A stretch of DNA of 64,000 nt, taken from positions 310,001 to 374,000 of the forward strand of contig NZ_FSRT01000001.1 of assembly GCF_900143015.1 (NCBI RefSeq). The letters run 5' to 3'. The notes beneath the pieces are model-generated. The model had not been told where the DNA came from. It did not search any database and saw nothing but the letters and a program-made list of their open reading frames with translations. Position numbers and translations under genes: made by a program. Every line of letters starts with the position of its first letter. Positions within the stretch are counted from its first letter, which is position 1. Origin of the DNA: Fibrobacter sp. UWB11. Lineage in GTDB: Bacteria; Fibrobacterota; Fibrobacteria; Fibrobacterales; Fibrobacteraceae. Positions 50,975 to 58,344 of this stretch are shown piece by piece.

Positions 50975-52357
50975 ATGCGCTATTTCTCAGAAATTTATCA
51001 CGAATCGACTCAGTACATTCCTCATGGAAGTGGGGATCCTGTCATTATGCACTGGGAAAAACAAGCGTATGCTGATAAACGTTATGATGGGTGTCAAAGG
51101 TTCCCGCTTACGGCTGGATTTATGCCTCTTTTGGCTCCGGTTTCGGCGGATTATTTGGACCCGGTTGGCGTTTATGCAGTGGTGCATAATACGGAAGTTC
51201 CCGATGGCGTCTATTATGTTGATCGCGACGATTCGAAACTTGTAAAACTGGGTGGTGAGGATGTTCGTAAGGCTATCCTTACGGCGTTCCCGGAACAAGA
51301 GTTTGTTAAAGAAGCGCAGACAATTTTTCTTTATACGGGAATTCTTGAACGGGCTGTTTGGCGGTTCCGCGAGGCTGCGTACCGACAAGTGCAAATGGAT
51401 GTTGGCTCGGCATGTGCGAATACGATTCTTCTTGCAAAGTTGAGAGGGCAAAAGGTATTCACACTTGGTGGCTTTGTCGATGATTCTATAGCGGTTGCGC
51501 TCAAGCTTGGTGCTACGGAAATGCCGATGGCGGCTATTGCCATTTTCCCTGAAAAAAGCATGGTTGCTTTCAATTCCGTCGATGATGGTGTCGGTGAATT
51601 AGCTTATTCGAACCATGCCGAAATGAATGCTTACGTGGGTGAAGGCGAAAATAGTGTCGATATCTCGCGCTATCCGTCGCGATTCATGTTGCAGAATCAT
51701 CTCGAAAATATTGATGATTTGAACCTTTGTATGAAGGTGCGTCGCTTGAATGCACAAGCGCTGCCCGGCGATGAATTTCCGCTTACGCCTTCGAAATTCA
51801 CGAACGAATACTATTTGCGCGAACTTTGGTATTTGCGTGCTGACCGTAAAATAAAGGCCCCGTTTGCTCACGGAACACTTGATTTGGACGATTTTTCTTC
51901 GCTGTTACGTTGGTTGGAACTGGCTCAAATCAATGCTTTTGGCGCAGGGCTTATCAAAATTTGGGTTGTCGTTTTTGATGTGATGTTCGTGTATGCGGGC
52001 GTGTACCGCTATATTCCGGTACGCAAGTCCATTTATATGCAAAATGGTTCTGCAAATCCGAAAAGATTTGTCAAGTGTTTTGCTGTTCCCGAACAAGTTC
52101 AAAATGCGATGTTTGCGGTGGTGCTGACTTCTAACTTGAACGAGTCTTGCAATGTGCTTGGCAACCGAGGCTACCGCTACATGAACTTGAATGCTGGCGT
52201 ACTTACGGAATCGCTATACGTTTCAGCGCGCTTGCTTAACAAGACTGCTCGTGAAGAACATTTCTTTTACCATGACGAATTGAAAAAGCTTCTAGATATT
52301 CCAGAAGCTGAAAGCATAATCTCGACTGTCCTAATCGGCAAAAATCAAGTGAAATAG
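50975..52357 (+). CDS. Double nitroreductase-domain, SagB-type dehydrogenase
   Basis: A 460-aa flavoprotein-like protein with two nitroreductase-fold halves, as in SagB/McbC-type oxidases. Half one (about 20-200) includes GVYYVDRDDSKLVKLGG, then FLYTGILERAVWRFREAAYRQVQMDVGSACANTILLAKLRGQKVFTLGGFVDD. Half two (about 260-455) includes GVYRYIPVRKSIYM and YRYMNLNAGVLTESLYVSARLLN. In thiazole/oxazole peptides such enzymes oxidise azolines using FMN. No cyclodehydratase, precursor peptide or transporter is adjacent, so another substrate is possible. Confidence 0.78.
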   Translation: MRYFSEIYHESTQYIPHGSGDPVIMHWEKQAYADKRYDGCQRFPLTAGFMPLLAPVSADYLDPVGVYAVVHNTEVPDGVYYVDRDDSKLVKLGGEDVRKAILTAFPEQEFVKEAQTIFLYTGILERAVWRFREAAYRQVQMDVGSACANTILLAKLRGQKVFTLGGFVDDSIAVALKLGATEMPMAAIAIFPEKSMVAFNSVDDGVGELAYSNHAEMNAYVGEGENSVDISRYPSRFMLQNHLENIDDLNLCMKVRRLNAQALPGDEFPLTPSKFTNEYYLRELWYLRADRKIKAPFAHGTLDLDDFSSLLRWLELAQINAFGAGLIKIWVVVFDVMFVYAGVYRYIPVRKSIYMQNGSANPKRFVKCFAVPEQVQNAMFAVVLTSNLNESCNVLGNRGYRYMNLNAGVLTESLYVSARLLNKTAREEHFFYHDELKKLLDIPEAESIISTVLIGKNQVK

Positions 52358-52379
52358 CTGCTTTGAATCGCCCGCGCTT

Positions 52380-52466
52380 CGTCATCCTGAGGAGCGAAGC
52401 GACGATATAGAATTGTTGGCAATTTATTGCCTTACAATTCTTAGGTTCGAAGGAGCAGGATCCATT
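52380..52466. repeat. GTCATCCTGAG-type element with nested hairpin
   Basis: GTCATCCTGAGGAGCGAAGC on the left and TTCGAAGGAGCAGGATCC on the right, enclosing GAATTGT...ACAATTC. Same family as 1291 and 44351. Confidence 0.5.
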
Positions 52467-52483
52467 ATTTCTCGCTTTTACAT

Positions 52484-52512
52484 TGTCACCCCGGACAAGT
52501 GCCGGGGGCACC
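52484..52512. repeat. GTCACCCCGG palindrome, second copy
   Basis: GTCACCCCGGACAAGTGCCGGGGGCACC, related to 18983-19011. It lies between convergent stops of the SagB-type gene and lrgB and may help termination. Confidence 0.5.
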
Positions 52513-52520
52513 ATCTTGTT

Positions 52521-53189
52521 TTACCCGAACACTTTAAGCAGTACAGGTGTCACGAATACGGTCATCACACCCGCCACACCAATTGATAAACTGCTCATTG
52601 CTCCTTGAACTTCTCCGATTTCCATTGCTTTGGTCGTTCCTAAAGCATGGCTTGCAGTTCCAATGGCAACGCCTTGTGCCACAGGATTTTTGATACGGAA
52701 AAATCTGCAAACGAGCGGTGCCGTGACGGCTCCTGTAATTCCTGTAATGACAATCGAAACAATCGTAATGGATGGAATGCCGCCAATTTGCTCGGATACA
52801 ACGGAACCCATCGGAATGGTTATTGATTTTGGAATGAGCGAAAGCATCAACGTTTTGCTCAAGTTGAAAACCTTGGCGCAGGCAATAACGCAAACGATGC
52901 TCGTGATGCAACCCACGAAAATCCCCGCTAAAATCGGCAACCAATTGCTCTTTAGCGCCTGAATGTGTCTGTACAAAGGAACAGCAAGTAAAACCGTTAC
53001 AGGTCCGAGGAAAAACGAAATATAATCACCACCAACTTTGTATGTATCATAGCTGATGCCCGTGATGGTCAAAAATCCGATAATGAGAATTGTTGCAATC
53101 AGAATGGGATTAAGGAGTGGGTTTCGCCATTTGTTGCGGATGGAAACCCCGATTTCATAAGCGATAATAGTAAGAATGATGCCGAACAT
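52521..53189 (-). CDS. lrgB: LrgB-family murein hydrolase regulator
   Basis: A 222-aa inner-membrane protein with about six to seven helices. It shows LrgB/CidB/YohK blocks: PLNPILIA-type start (NPLLNPILIATILIIGFL), YDTYKVGGDYISFFLGPVTVLLAVPLYRH, SLIPKSITIPMGSVVSEQIGG and GTASHALGTTKAMEIGEVQGAMSSLSIG. LrgAB/CidAB pairs affect autolysis and, in several species, pyruvate transport. It lies 10 nt after lrgA. Confidence 0.92.
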   Translation of the reverse strand: MFGIILTIIAYEIGVSIRNKWRNPLLNPILIATILIIGFLTITGISYDTYKVGGDYISFFLGPVTVLLAVPLYRHIQALKSNWLPILAGIFVGCITSIVCVIACAKVFNLSKTLMLSLIPKSITIPMGSVVSEQIGGIPSITIVSIVITGITGAVTAPLVCRFFRIKNPVAQGVAIGTASHALGTTKAMEIGEVQGAMSSLSIGVAGVMTVFVTPVLLKVFG

Positions 53190-53199
53190 AAACTAGTCT

Positions 53200-53550
53200 T
53201 TATTTTTTTGATTTTTTGTTCAACAGTTGTACAGTCCAGCCTGTTGCAGCCATAGTGATGACCGTAATGGCTATGCAGAGAAATAACAGCAACGGCCACT
53301 CACTTTTAACGTCGTCGCCAACGAGCATCAATCCAATTGCTGGCGGCAAAAAGAAGAATGCAAGCCGCTTTAAAAAGAAATCGCTAATCTCGCGAATTTG
53401 CTCCAATTTGACAATCTTTAGGCAAAGCAAAAGAAGTAGGATGAGCATCCCAAGAATGTTGCCGGGCACGGGAATTCCCGTGAAATCGTGAATTAAGTCG
53501 CCTGTGTAGCAAATCCCTAAAATCAGGGCGAGTTGTAAAAGAATTCGCAT
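53200..53550 (-). CDS. lrgA: LrgA/CidA-family holin-like protein
   Basis: A 116-aa protein with four membrane helices and the CidA/LrgA block HDFTGIPVPGNILGMLILLLLLCLKIVKLEQI, followed by FFLPPAIGLMLVGDDVKSEWP. It is thought to act with LrgB as a holin/antiholin-like pair. A TATCTTTG box (53556-53563) sits 5 nt before the ATG, with a TTTG 18 nt further upstream. Confidence 0.92.
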   Translation of the reverse strand: MRILLQLALILGICYTGDLIHDFTGIPVPGNILGMLILLLLLCLKIVKLEQIREISDFFLKRLAFFFLPPAIGLMLVGDDVKSEWPLLLFLCIAITVITMAATGWTVQLLNKKSKK

Positions 53551-53555
53551 GCGCG

Positions 53556-53585
53556 CAAAGATAGAAAATAAGGGCTCACGCCAAA
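53556..53585 (-). promoter_or_regulatory. Putative Bacteroidetes-type promoter of lrgAB
   Basis: TTTG (53582-53585) - 18 nt - TATCTTTG (53556-53563) - 5 nt - ATG on the minus strand. It matches the known -33/-7 consensus fully. Confidence 0.55.
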
Positions 53586-53614
53586 GGTGTTTTTTTTAAT
53601 GCAAAAAGTAGATT

Positions 53615-53696
53615 ATGCGGGCGGGGCCCCAGCTCGGAGTTGCGAAGGCCGCACGGGCCCCTCCCTGCACCCTCCCCATCCTTGGCCGACGCTTTT
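53615..53696. repeat. 82-bp GC-rich dispersed repeat, copy 4
   Basis: Preceded by AAAAAGTAGATT. The quadruplex motif is intact on the minus strand of 53658-53677. It lies between the divergent lrgA and fmt genes. Confidence 0.85.
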
Positions 53697-53797
53697 ATTC
53701 TCTCAACGATTTGTTTCTGTTTCTATAGTTATTTAAACTTCTCGCTTATACTAGAGCAAGTGCTTTTTATATAAGACTTGAAATGCTTTCTAATAGT

Positions 53798-53803
53798 TAT
53801 ATT
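53798..53803 (+). promoter_or_regulatory. Putative promoter box of fmt-rsmB
   Basis: TATATT with 7 nt to the ATG at 53811, and a CTTG about 17 nt upstream. Confidence 0.4.
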
Positions 53804-53810
53804 TTACGAT

Positions 53811-54734
53811 ATGAAAATTGTATTTATGGGAACGCCGGAATTTGCGGCTCATTTCTTGGAGCATTTGATTGCTTCCGATAACGAAGTTTTAGCGGTTGTC
53901 ACACAACCGGATCGTCCTGCAGGCCGTGGCCGTGTGCTCACGCCTCCACCAGTCAAGGTAACTGCCTTGAACCATAATTTGCCGGTGTTACAGCCGACCG
54001 ATTTGAAGTCCCCCGAATTTGAAGCGGATCTCCGCAAGTACGATGCCGACTTGTATGTTGTTGTTGCATATTCCATTTTGCCGAAGAACATCTTGGCTGT
54101 CACAAAATTTGGCGCCGTGAATGTTCATGGAAGTTTGCTCCCGAAATATCGCGGTGCGGCTCCGGTTCAGCGCGCCATTGCCGATGGCCTCAAAGAAACG
54201 GGTGTTACCGTTTTCCGCTTGGACGAAAAGATGGATCATGGTCCAATCCTTGCCCAACGCACTGTTGTAATTGACCATCAGGATACGACCGCGAGCTTGC
54301 TCGACAAGATGGTTGTTCCGGGCTGCGAAGCTTTGGACGATGCTATTAGCCAACTCAAGAATGGCTGCGAAAAGGATTTGACGCAAGATCATGCTCAGGC
54401 TAGTGGAGCTCCGAAAATCAAGAAAGAAGAAGGTTTGATTGACTTCAATCTTCCGGCTCTCACGATTCACAACCGCATTCGTGCGTTCAACCCGTGGCCG
54501 GGTGGATATGGAAAGCTCGGTGGCCGCATGGTGTATCTCCGCAAGACGGATACTCCTGAAAATGGTCCAACGCTTGCACCGGGTGTTGTTGAATTTAAGG
54601 ATAATCGTCTCTTCGTTGGAACGGGCGATGGCGTTCTTGAAGTGCTTGAAATTCAGGCCGAAGGTAAAAAGCCTATGCCTGTAGCAGACTTTATGCGTGG
54701 AATCCAAAAGCGCGAGGGACTTCAATTTTGCTAA
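53811..54734 (+). CDS. fmt: Methionyl-tRNA formyltransferase
   Basis: Formylates initiator Met-tRNA using 10-formyl-THF. The 307-aa protein begins MKIVFMGTPEFAAHFLEHL, has QPDRPAGRGR, the catalytic HGSLLPKYRGAAPVQRAI block with Asn/His/Asp elements, and a C-terminal tRNA-binding domain with RAFNPWPGGYGKL. The ATG at 53811 is chosen over one 33 nt upstream because the family start is here and a TATATT box lies 7 nt before it. It overlaps rsmB by 7 nt. Confidence 0.96.
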   Translation: MKIVFMGTPEFAAHFLEHLIASDNEVLAVVTQPDRPAGRGRVLTPPPVKVTALNHNLPVLQPTDLKSPEFEADLRKYDADLYVVVAYSILPKNILAVTKFGAVNVHGSLLPKYRGAAPVQRAIADGLKETGVTVFRLDEKMDHGPILAQRTVVIDHQDTTASLLDKMVVPGCEALDDAISQLKNGCEKDLTQDHAQASGAPKIKKEEGLIDFNLPALTIHNRIRAFNPWPGGYGKLGGRMVYLRKTDTPENGPTLAPGVVEFKDNRLFVGTGDGVLEVLEIQAEGKKPMPVADFMRGIQKREGLQFC

Positions 54735-55984
54735 CAGAACGTGAAGATGCCTTTCGAGTCCTTTTGCTTTGGCAAAAAGACGGCTCATTTATCAAGGAAA
54801 GTGGACTTTCTCCATTTGCGATGGAACTTGCTTTAGGCGTTTGCCGCAGGCATTTGTACCTCGAATATTTTGTAAAGTCGCTTACGAAGAAAATGCCGTC
54901 GCGTGAAGCCTGCGTGATTCTTGAAATGGGCCTCTTCCAGATGTTCTTTATGGATGTGCCGGATTATGCGGCCATCAATGCTAGTGTGGAACTGGCGAAG
55001 TTTGCAAATCTTGGCGAAAGCACGGCGCGACTCGTGAATGCTGTGCTTCGCACGGCTCGCCGTCAAGGCGAGCCCACGCTGCCTCCGCAGCGTGTCCGCC
55101 GCGTAAGCGTCGAAAATTCTGTTCCCGAATGGCTTGTACGTCGCTGGTTCGACGTTTACGGCGGCGACCATGCCGAAGCGTTGGCTAAAGCAACGCTTGA
55201 ACGTCCGACCGAATGGATTCGTGTGAACTTGCAAAAGACGAGCGCTCCGGTGCTTGCCGAAAAACTCGGTATCACGGGTTCTTCGATTCTGTACGATCGC
55301 TACATCGAAGTTCCGCGAGATGTTGGCGTTAAACTGTTGCTTGCAACGCCTGAATTTGTGAACGGCCTTTTCTCGTTCCAGAATCCGTCTGCTTTTGAAG
55401 TCGTGAAACTCTTGGACTTGAAGCCGGGATTGAAGGTGTGGGATGCTTGTGCCGCTCCTGGCGGCAAGACCGCTCTCATGGCTGAAATGGATGGCTCGCT
55501 TGAAATTCTCGCGAGCGATTCGTCCGCTTCGCGTCTCGAAAAAATGCAAGACCTGATGACCCGCTTAGGCCTTACGAACATCAAGACCGAAACCATTGAT
55601 CTCGCCGCAGTCCCGCAAGCCCCCGTGGCTTCTCGTCTCTCATCTGAGGCGAAGTTTGACCGCATTCTTCTCGATGTTCCTTGCAGCAACATGGGCGTTA
55701 TCGCTCGTCGTCCGGAATCCGTTTATCGCATAACTCCTGAATCCATCAACGAAATTGCTGAATTGCAATTCAAGATTCTAGAAAATGCGTCTACCGCACT
55801 CGCACCTGGCGGTCGCCTTGTGTATGCTACGTGCAGCCCCGATCCGACGGAAACAACACGCGTTATCGCACGTTTCCTAAAAGCGCATCCTGAATTTGTA
55901 AAAGTGGGTGAACCTGTTTTGCCTGGTCTCAAAGATTCTCGTTTAGATGGCTTTTTTGCGCAAGCTTTGGAATACAAAAAATGA
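54728..55984 (+). CDS. rsmB: RsmB-type 16S rRNA (cytosine-C5)-methyltransferase
   Basis: A 418-aa enzyme with an N-terminal NusB-like domain (about 1-130; EREDAFRVLLLWQ, FVKSLTKKMPS) and a C-terminal SAM methyltransferase domain with WDACAAPGGKTALMAEM, DVPCSNMGVIARRPE (catalytic Cys in PC) and VYATCSPDPTE. The start is a TTG at 54728 inside the fmt 3' end; the next in-frame ATG would cut the NusB-like part. It overlaps the following outer-membrane protein gene by 4 nt (ATGA). Confidence 0.92.
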   Translation: MLTEREDAFRVLLLWQKDGSFIKESGLSPFAMELALGVCRRHLYLEYFVKSLTKKMPSREACVILEMGLFQMFFMDVPDYAAINASVELAKFANLGESTARLVNAVLRTARRQGEPTLPPQRVRRVSVENSVPEWLVRRWFDVYGGDHAEALAKATLERPTEWIRVNLQKTSAPVLAEKLGITGSSILYDRYIEVPRDVGVKLLLATPEFVNGLFSFQNPSAFEVVKLLDLKPGLKVWDACAAPGGKTALMAEMDGSLEILASDSSASRLEKMQDLMTRLGLTNIKTETIDLAAVPQAPVASRLSSEAKFDRILLDVPCSNMGVIARRPESVYRITPESINEIAELQFKILENASTALAPGGRLVYATCSPDPTETTRVIARFLKAHPEFVKVGEPVLPGLKDSRLDGFFAQALEYKK

Positions 55985-56586
55985 AAAAACTCATTACGAT
56001 TCTAGCATTAGGACTGGCGTCGATTTTGCATGCAGGGGAGGATTCGTTCGCGTTTAGAAACGATTCTCTTGCAGTTGCAAACGATATCTCGTTTTCACAT
56101 TTGTCCGTATTTCTCGAAGGCGGCGAAATTTACCCGATGGGCGATTTGATGGACGCCGTGAAGAATACGTTATATGGTGGAGTCGGAATTCACTACACTT
56201 ATTGGGAAAACGTTGATGGAATTGTGATGTTCCAATACGCCTATTTCAAACCGAGAACGGATATTTATTATTATGGTGTTCATCAGTTTATGGGCCGCGT
56301 TGGTGCTGATTGGAAGTGGAAAACTATCCAGCCGGTAGTTCTTGGTGCAGGATTTTCTTGCAGTTGGACACGTGCCGATGCCGAAGAAACCTTTGCAAAT
56401 AAGCGCGGAGGAACGTTGACGGACAATGAAACTGAGTTCGGTTGGTATGCAAGAATAAGTTTGCCTGTATTCAAGTATAAAGAATACAGCGCCGGTTTCC
56501 ACGTTATGTGGGAACAGCTTTGGACTCTTCCCAAACGTTCTAATATGCTTTACGCTGGCCTCACTTTTGAAAGGAGTATTTGGTAA
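55981..56586 (+). CDS. Outer-membrane beta-barrel-like protein
   Basis: A 201-aa protein with a signal peptide (MKKLITILALGLASILHAG) and alternating aromatic strands (YGGVGIHYTYWENVDGIVMFQYAYF; FGWYARISLPVF) ending in LTFERSIW, a terminal aromatic typical of barrel proteins. Function unknown. It is translationally coupled to rsmB upstream and to the next gene (ATG at the last base of its stop codon). Confidence 0.75.
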   Translation: MKKLITILALGLASILHAGEDSFAFRNDSLAVANDISFSHLSVFLEGGEIYPMGDLMDAVKNTLYGGVGIHYTYWENVDGIVMFQYAYFKPRTDIYYYGVHQFMGRVGADWKWKTIQPVVLGAGFSCSWTRADAEETFANKRGGTLTDNETEFGWYARISLPVFKYKEYSAGFHVMWEQLWTLPKRSNMLYAGLTFERSIW

Positions 56587-58292
56587 TGAACTCCTTGTTG
56601 AATAAAATAATATCTGTTTTTGCCGTTTCTGCTGGTGTTGCTTTTGCTTCAATCGATCCAGAAATGGAAGGTATGGAAGTTGTCTCTCGTGACGATGGAA
56701 CGTTTTTGGTTGGCTCTCCGACGTTCTATTTCGATCGCGCTCTTGGTGCTGGTGGCATTCATTCCGAAAGTGAAATTTGGACACCCCGTAAATTGCGCTA
56801 TCGTCAACTTTTCAATCGTTTGTCTGTTTTGCCGAGTTGGGCCCCTATCGAAACGCCTTCGGTTTGGATGAAAACTGGCAATGAAATTGGTGATTTAATT
56901 TATCAGGATTTTTTAACGGAACCGAGTGAACGGCCTGGCAATAGAACTCCGATTTTGGAAGCTGGCGTGCGCACTCCGCTGTGGCATGGTCTTTGGGCTA
57001 CATTCCGCTTGTTCCAAGATGATCATTACAGTACCAGAATGGTTGATTATCGAAGAAGTTCTGTCGATGGAACGTTCTCGTTCTTTGGTGAAAACTGGCC
57101 CATGTTCAGTTCTGCTTACGGTGGACTTGGGTTTACGAACGATTTTATAAATGCTTCTGTGCTTGCCGGAATGGAGTACATTTGGCTCTTTACAGAAAGT
57201 TCCAGATGGATTCCTGTGCATTACAAGCCGCGTGTCGAAACTCGTGCTGATTTCTGGAATTTCTCTACAACGTTTGTTTTTGAAAATGCAGAATATCAGG
57301 ATAAACGCAAAAAGGAATCTGGTGAACGCCATGAGGTAAATGGCTCTATTCTTTACAATTGCGGTGAAAGTTGCAAACGTGGAATGCTCCAACTTTCTGC
57401 AGGCTTGGCTTTCCGTTTCCTTGATGATGATGGCGTTGTTTATACAGGATTGATGGATAATCGTGTCTTGTGGCCTTTCCTCGAAATGCGCGTTCGTCCG
57501 ATGGATCAACTCAAGTTTGATGTGGTGTTCGGCGTCAATGATAGAGATTGGCTTGTGCAAGACAGCATCGAATATCGTGTTCCTGTTTTGGAAAAATTGA
57601 ATGTTACTGTCGGTGGTAAAAATATCGCTGGTACTCGTCTAAATCCGCTTGCCGATACTTATGAGTATTTTGATGGCGATACAATTTCGCTTACTGCAAA
57701 TGGCCGAATGAATTTGTTGCAGGCTTATGTTGGCGTTGAAGATTCTCTTACGGATTTCTTTGGCGTTGGATTCCGTGGCAGTTTTTGGGCTGAATATGGT
57801 GCGGAAACATTTGATACAAAGGAATATGTGGAAGACGGCCGTTATACGTTCCGCCATGGCGATGTTGCTCGAATCAATTCCTGGATTAAGGGCGTAACGG
57901 GTGAGTTTTGGCTGAAACTTTGGTACAAGGACTTGCTTAAGTTTACAACGCTTACGGGCTTTGAACGCATTGATGGTAAAGAAAAACGTTTCGAAGTGAA
58001 TCCGTCTGAATTTTTTGTTTCATTTAATGCTGATTGGCTTATTAAAAAGACTTTCCGTATTTCCCATTCACTACGCTATAGGAGCGATGCCGAGTGGAAC
58101 CTTCGTTCTGTAGACCCGTTTATTGTAAAAGGGGACTGGTATTGGGACGTTACGTTTGAACAGCGTTTCCCGAAATGGGGAATTACTTTAGCTGGCTCGA
58201 TTATTCAGGCTATTGGTGATGAAGTTGTCGAAACACCTAATGGCGATTATAGCCGTGTTCGCTTCTTCTGCACTGCAAAGAAAGCATTCTAA
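56586..58292 (+). CDS. Large outer-membrane protein of unknown function
   Basis: A 568-aa protein with a signal peptide (MNSLLNKIISVFAVSAGVAFA) and many alternating strands, for example AGMEYIWLFTESSRWIPVHYKPRVETRADFWNF, ending VRFFCTAKKAF. It has no recognised domain. The start ATG overlaps the previous stop as TAATG, so the frames are coupled. Together with the 201-aa protein it may form a barrel pair, or both may be hypothetical envelope proteins carried along with fmt-rsmB. Confidence 0.75.
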   Translation: MNSLLNKIISVFAVSAGVAFASIDPEMEGMEVVSRDDGTFLVGSPTFYFDRALGAGGIHSESEIWTPRKLRYRQLFNRLSVLPSWAPIETPSVWMKTGNEIGDLIYQDFLTEPSERPGNRTPILEAGVRTPLWHGLWATFRLFQDDHYSTRMVDYRRSSVDGTFSFFGENWPMFSSAYGGLGFTNDFINASVLAGMEYIWLFTESSRWIPVHYKPRVETRADFWNFSTTFVFENAEYQDKRKKESGERHEVNGSILYNCGESCKRGMLQLSAGLAFRFLDDDGVVYTGLMDNRVLWPFLEMRVRPMDQLKFDVVFGVNDRDWLVQDSIEYRVPVLEKLNVTVGGKNIAGTRLNPLADTYEYFDGDTISLTANGRMNLLQAYVGVEDSLTDFFGVGFRGSFWAEYGAETFDTKEYVEDGRYTFRHGDVARINSWIKGVTGEFWLKLWYKDLLKFTTLTGFERIDGKEKRFEVNPSEFFVSFNADWLIKKTFRISHSLRYRSDAEWNLRSVDPFIVKGDWYWDVTFEQRFPKWGITLAGSIIQAIGDEVVETPNGDYSRVRFFCTAKKAF

Positions 58293-58316
58293 TTGTCGTC
58301 TCTGCTGTTTTGCATG

Positions 58317-58344
58317 TCATTCCCGGCGTAGACCGGGAATCGCC
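58317..58344. repeat. GTCATTCCCGG palindrome
   Basis: GTCATTCCCGG-CGTAGA-CCGGGAATCGCC, directly abutting the mutY stop codon. Confidence 0.5.
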
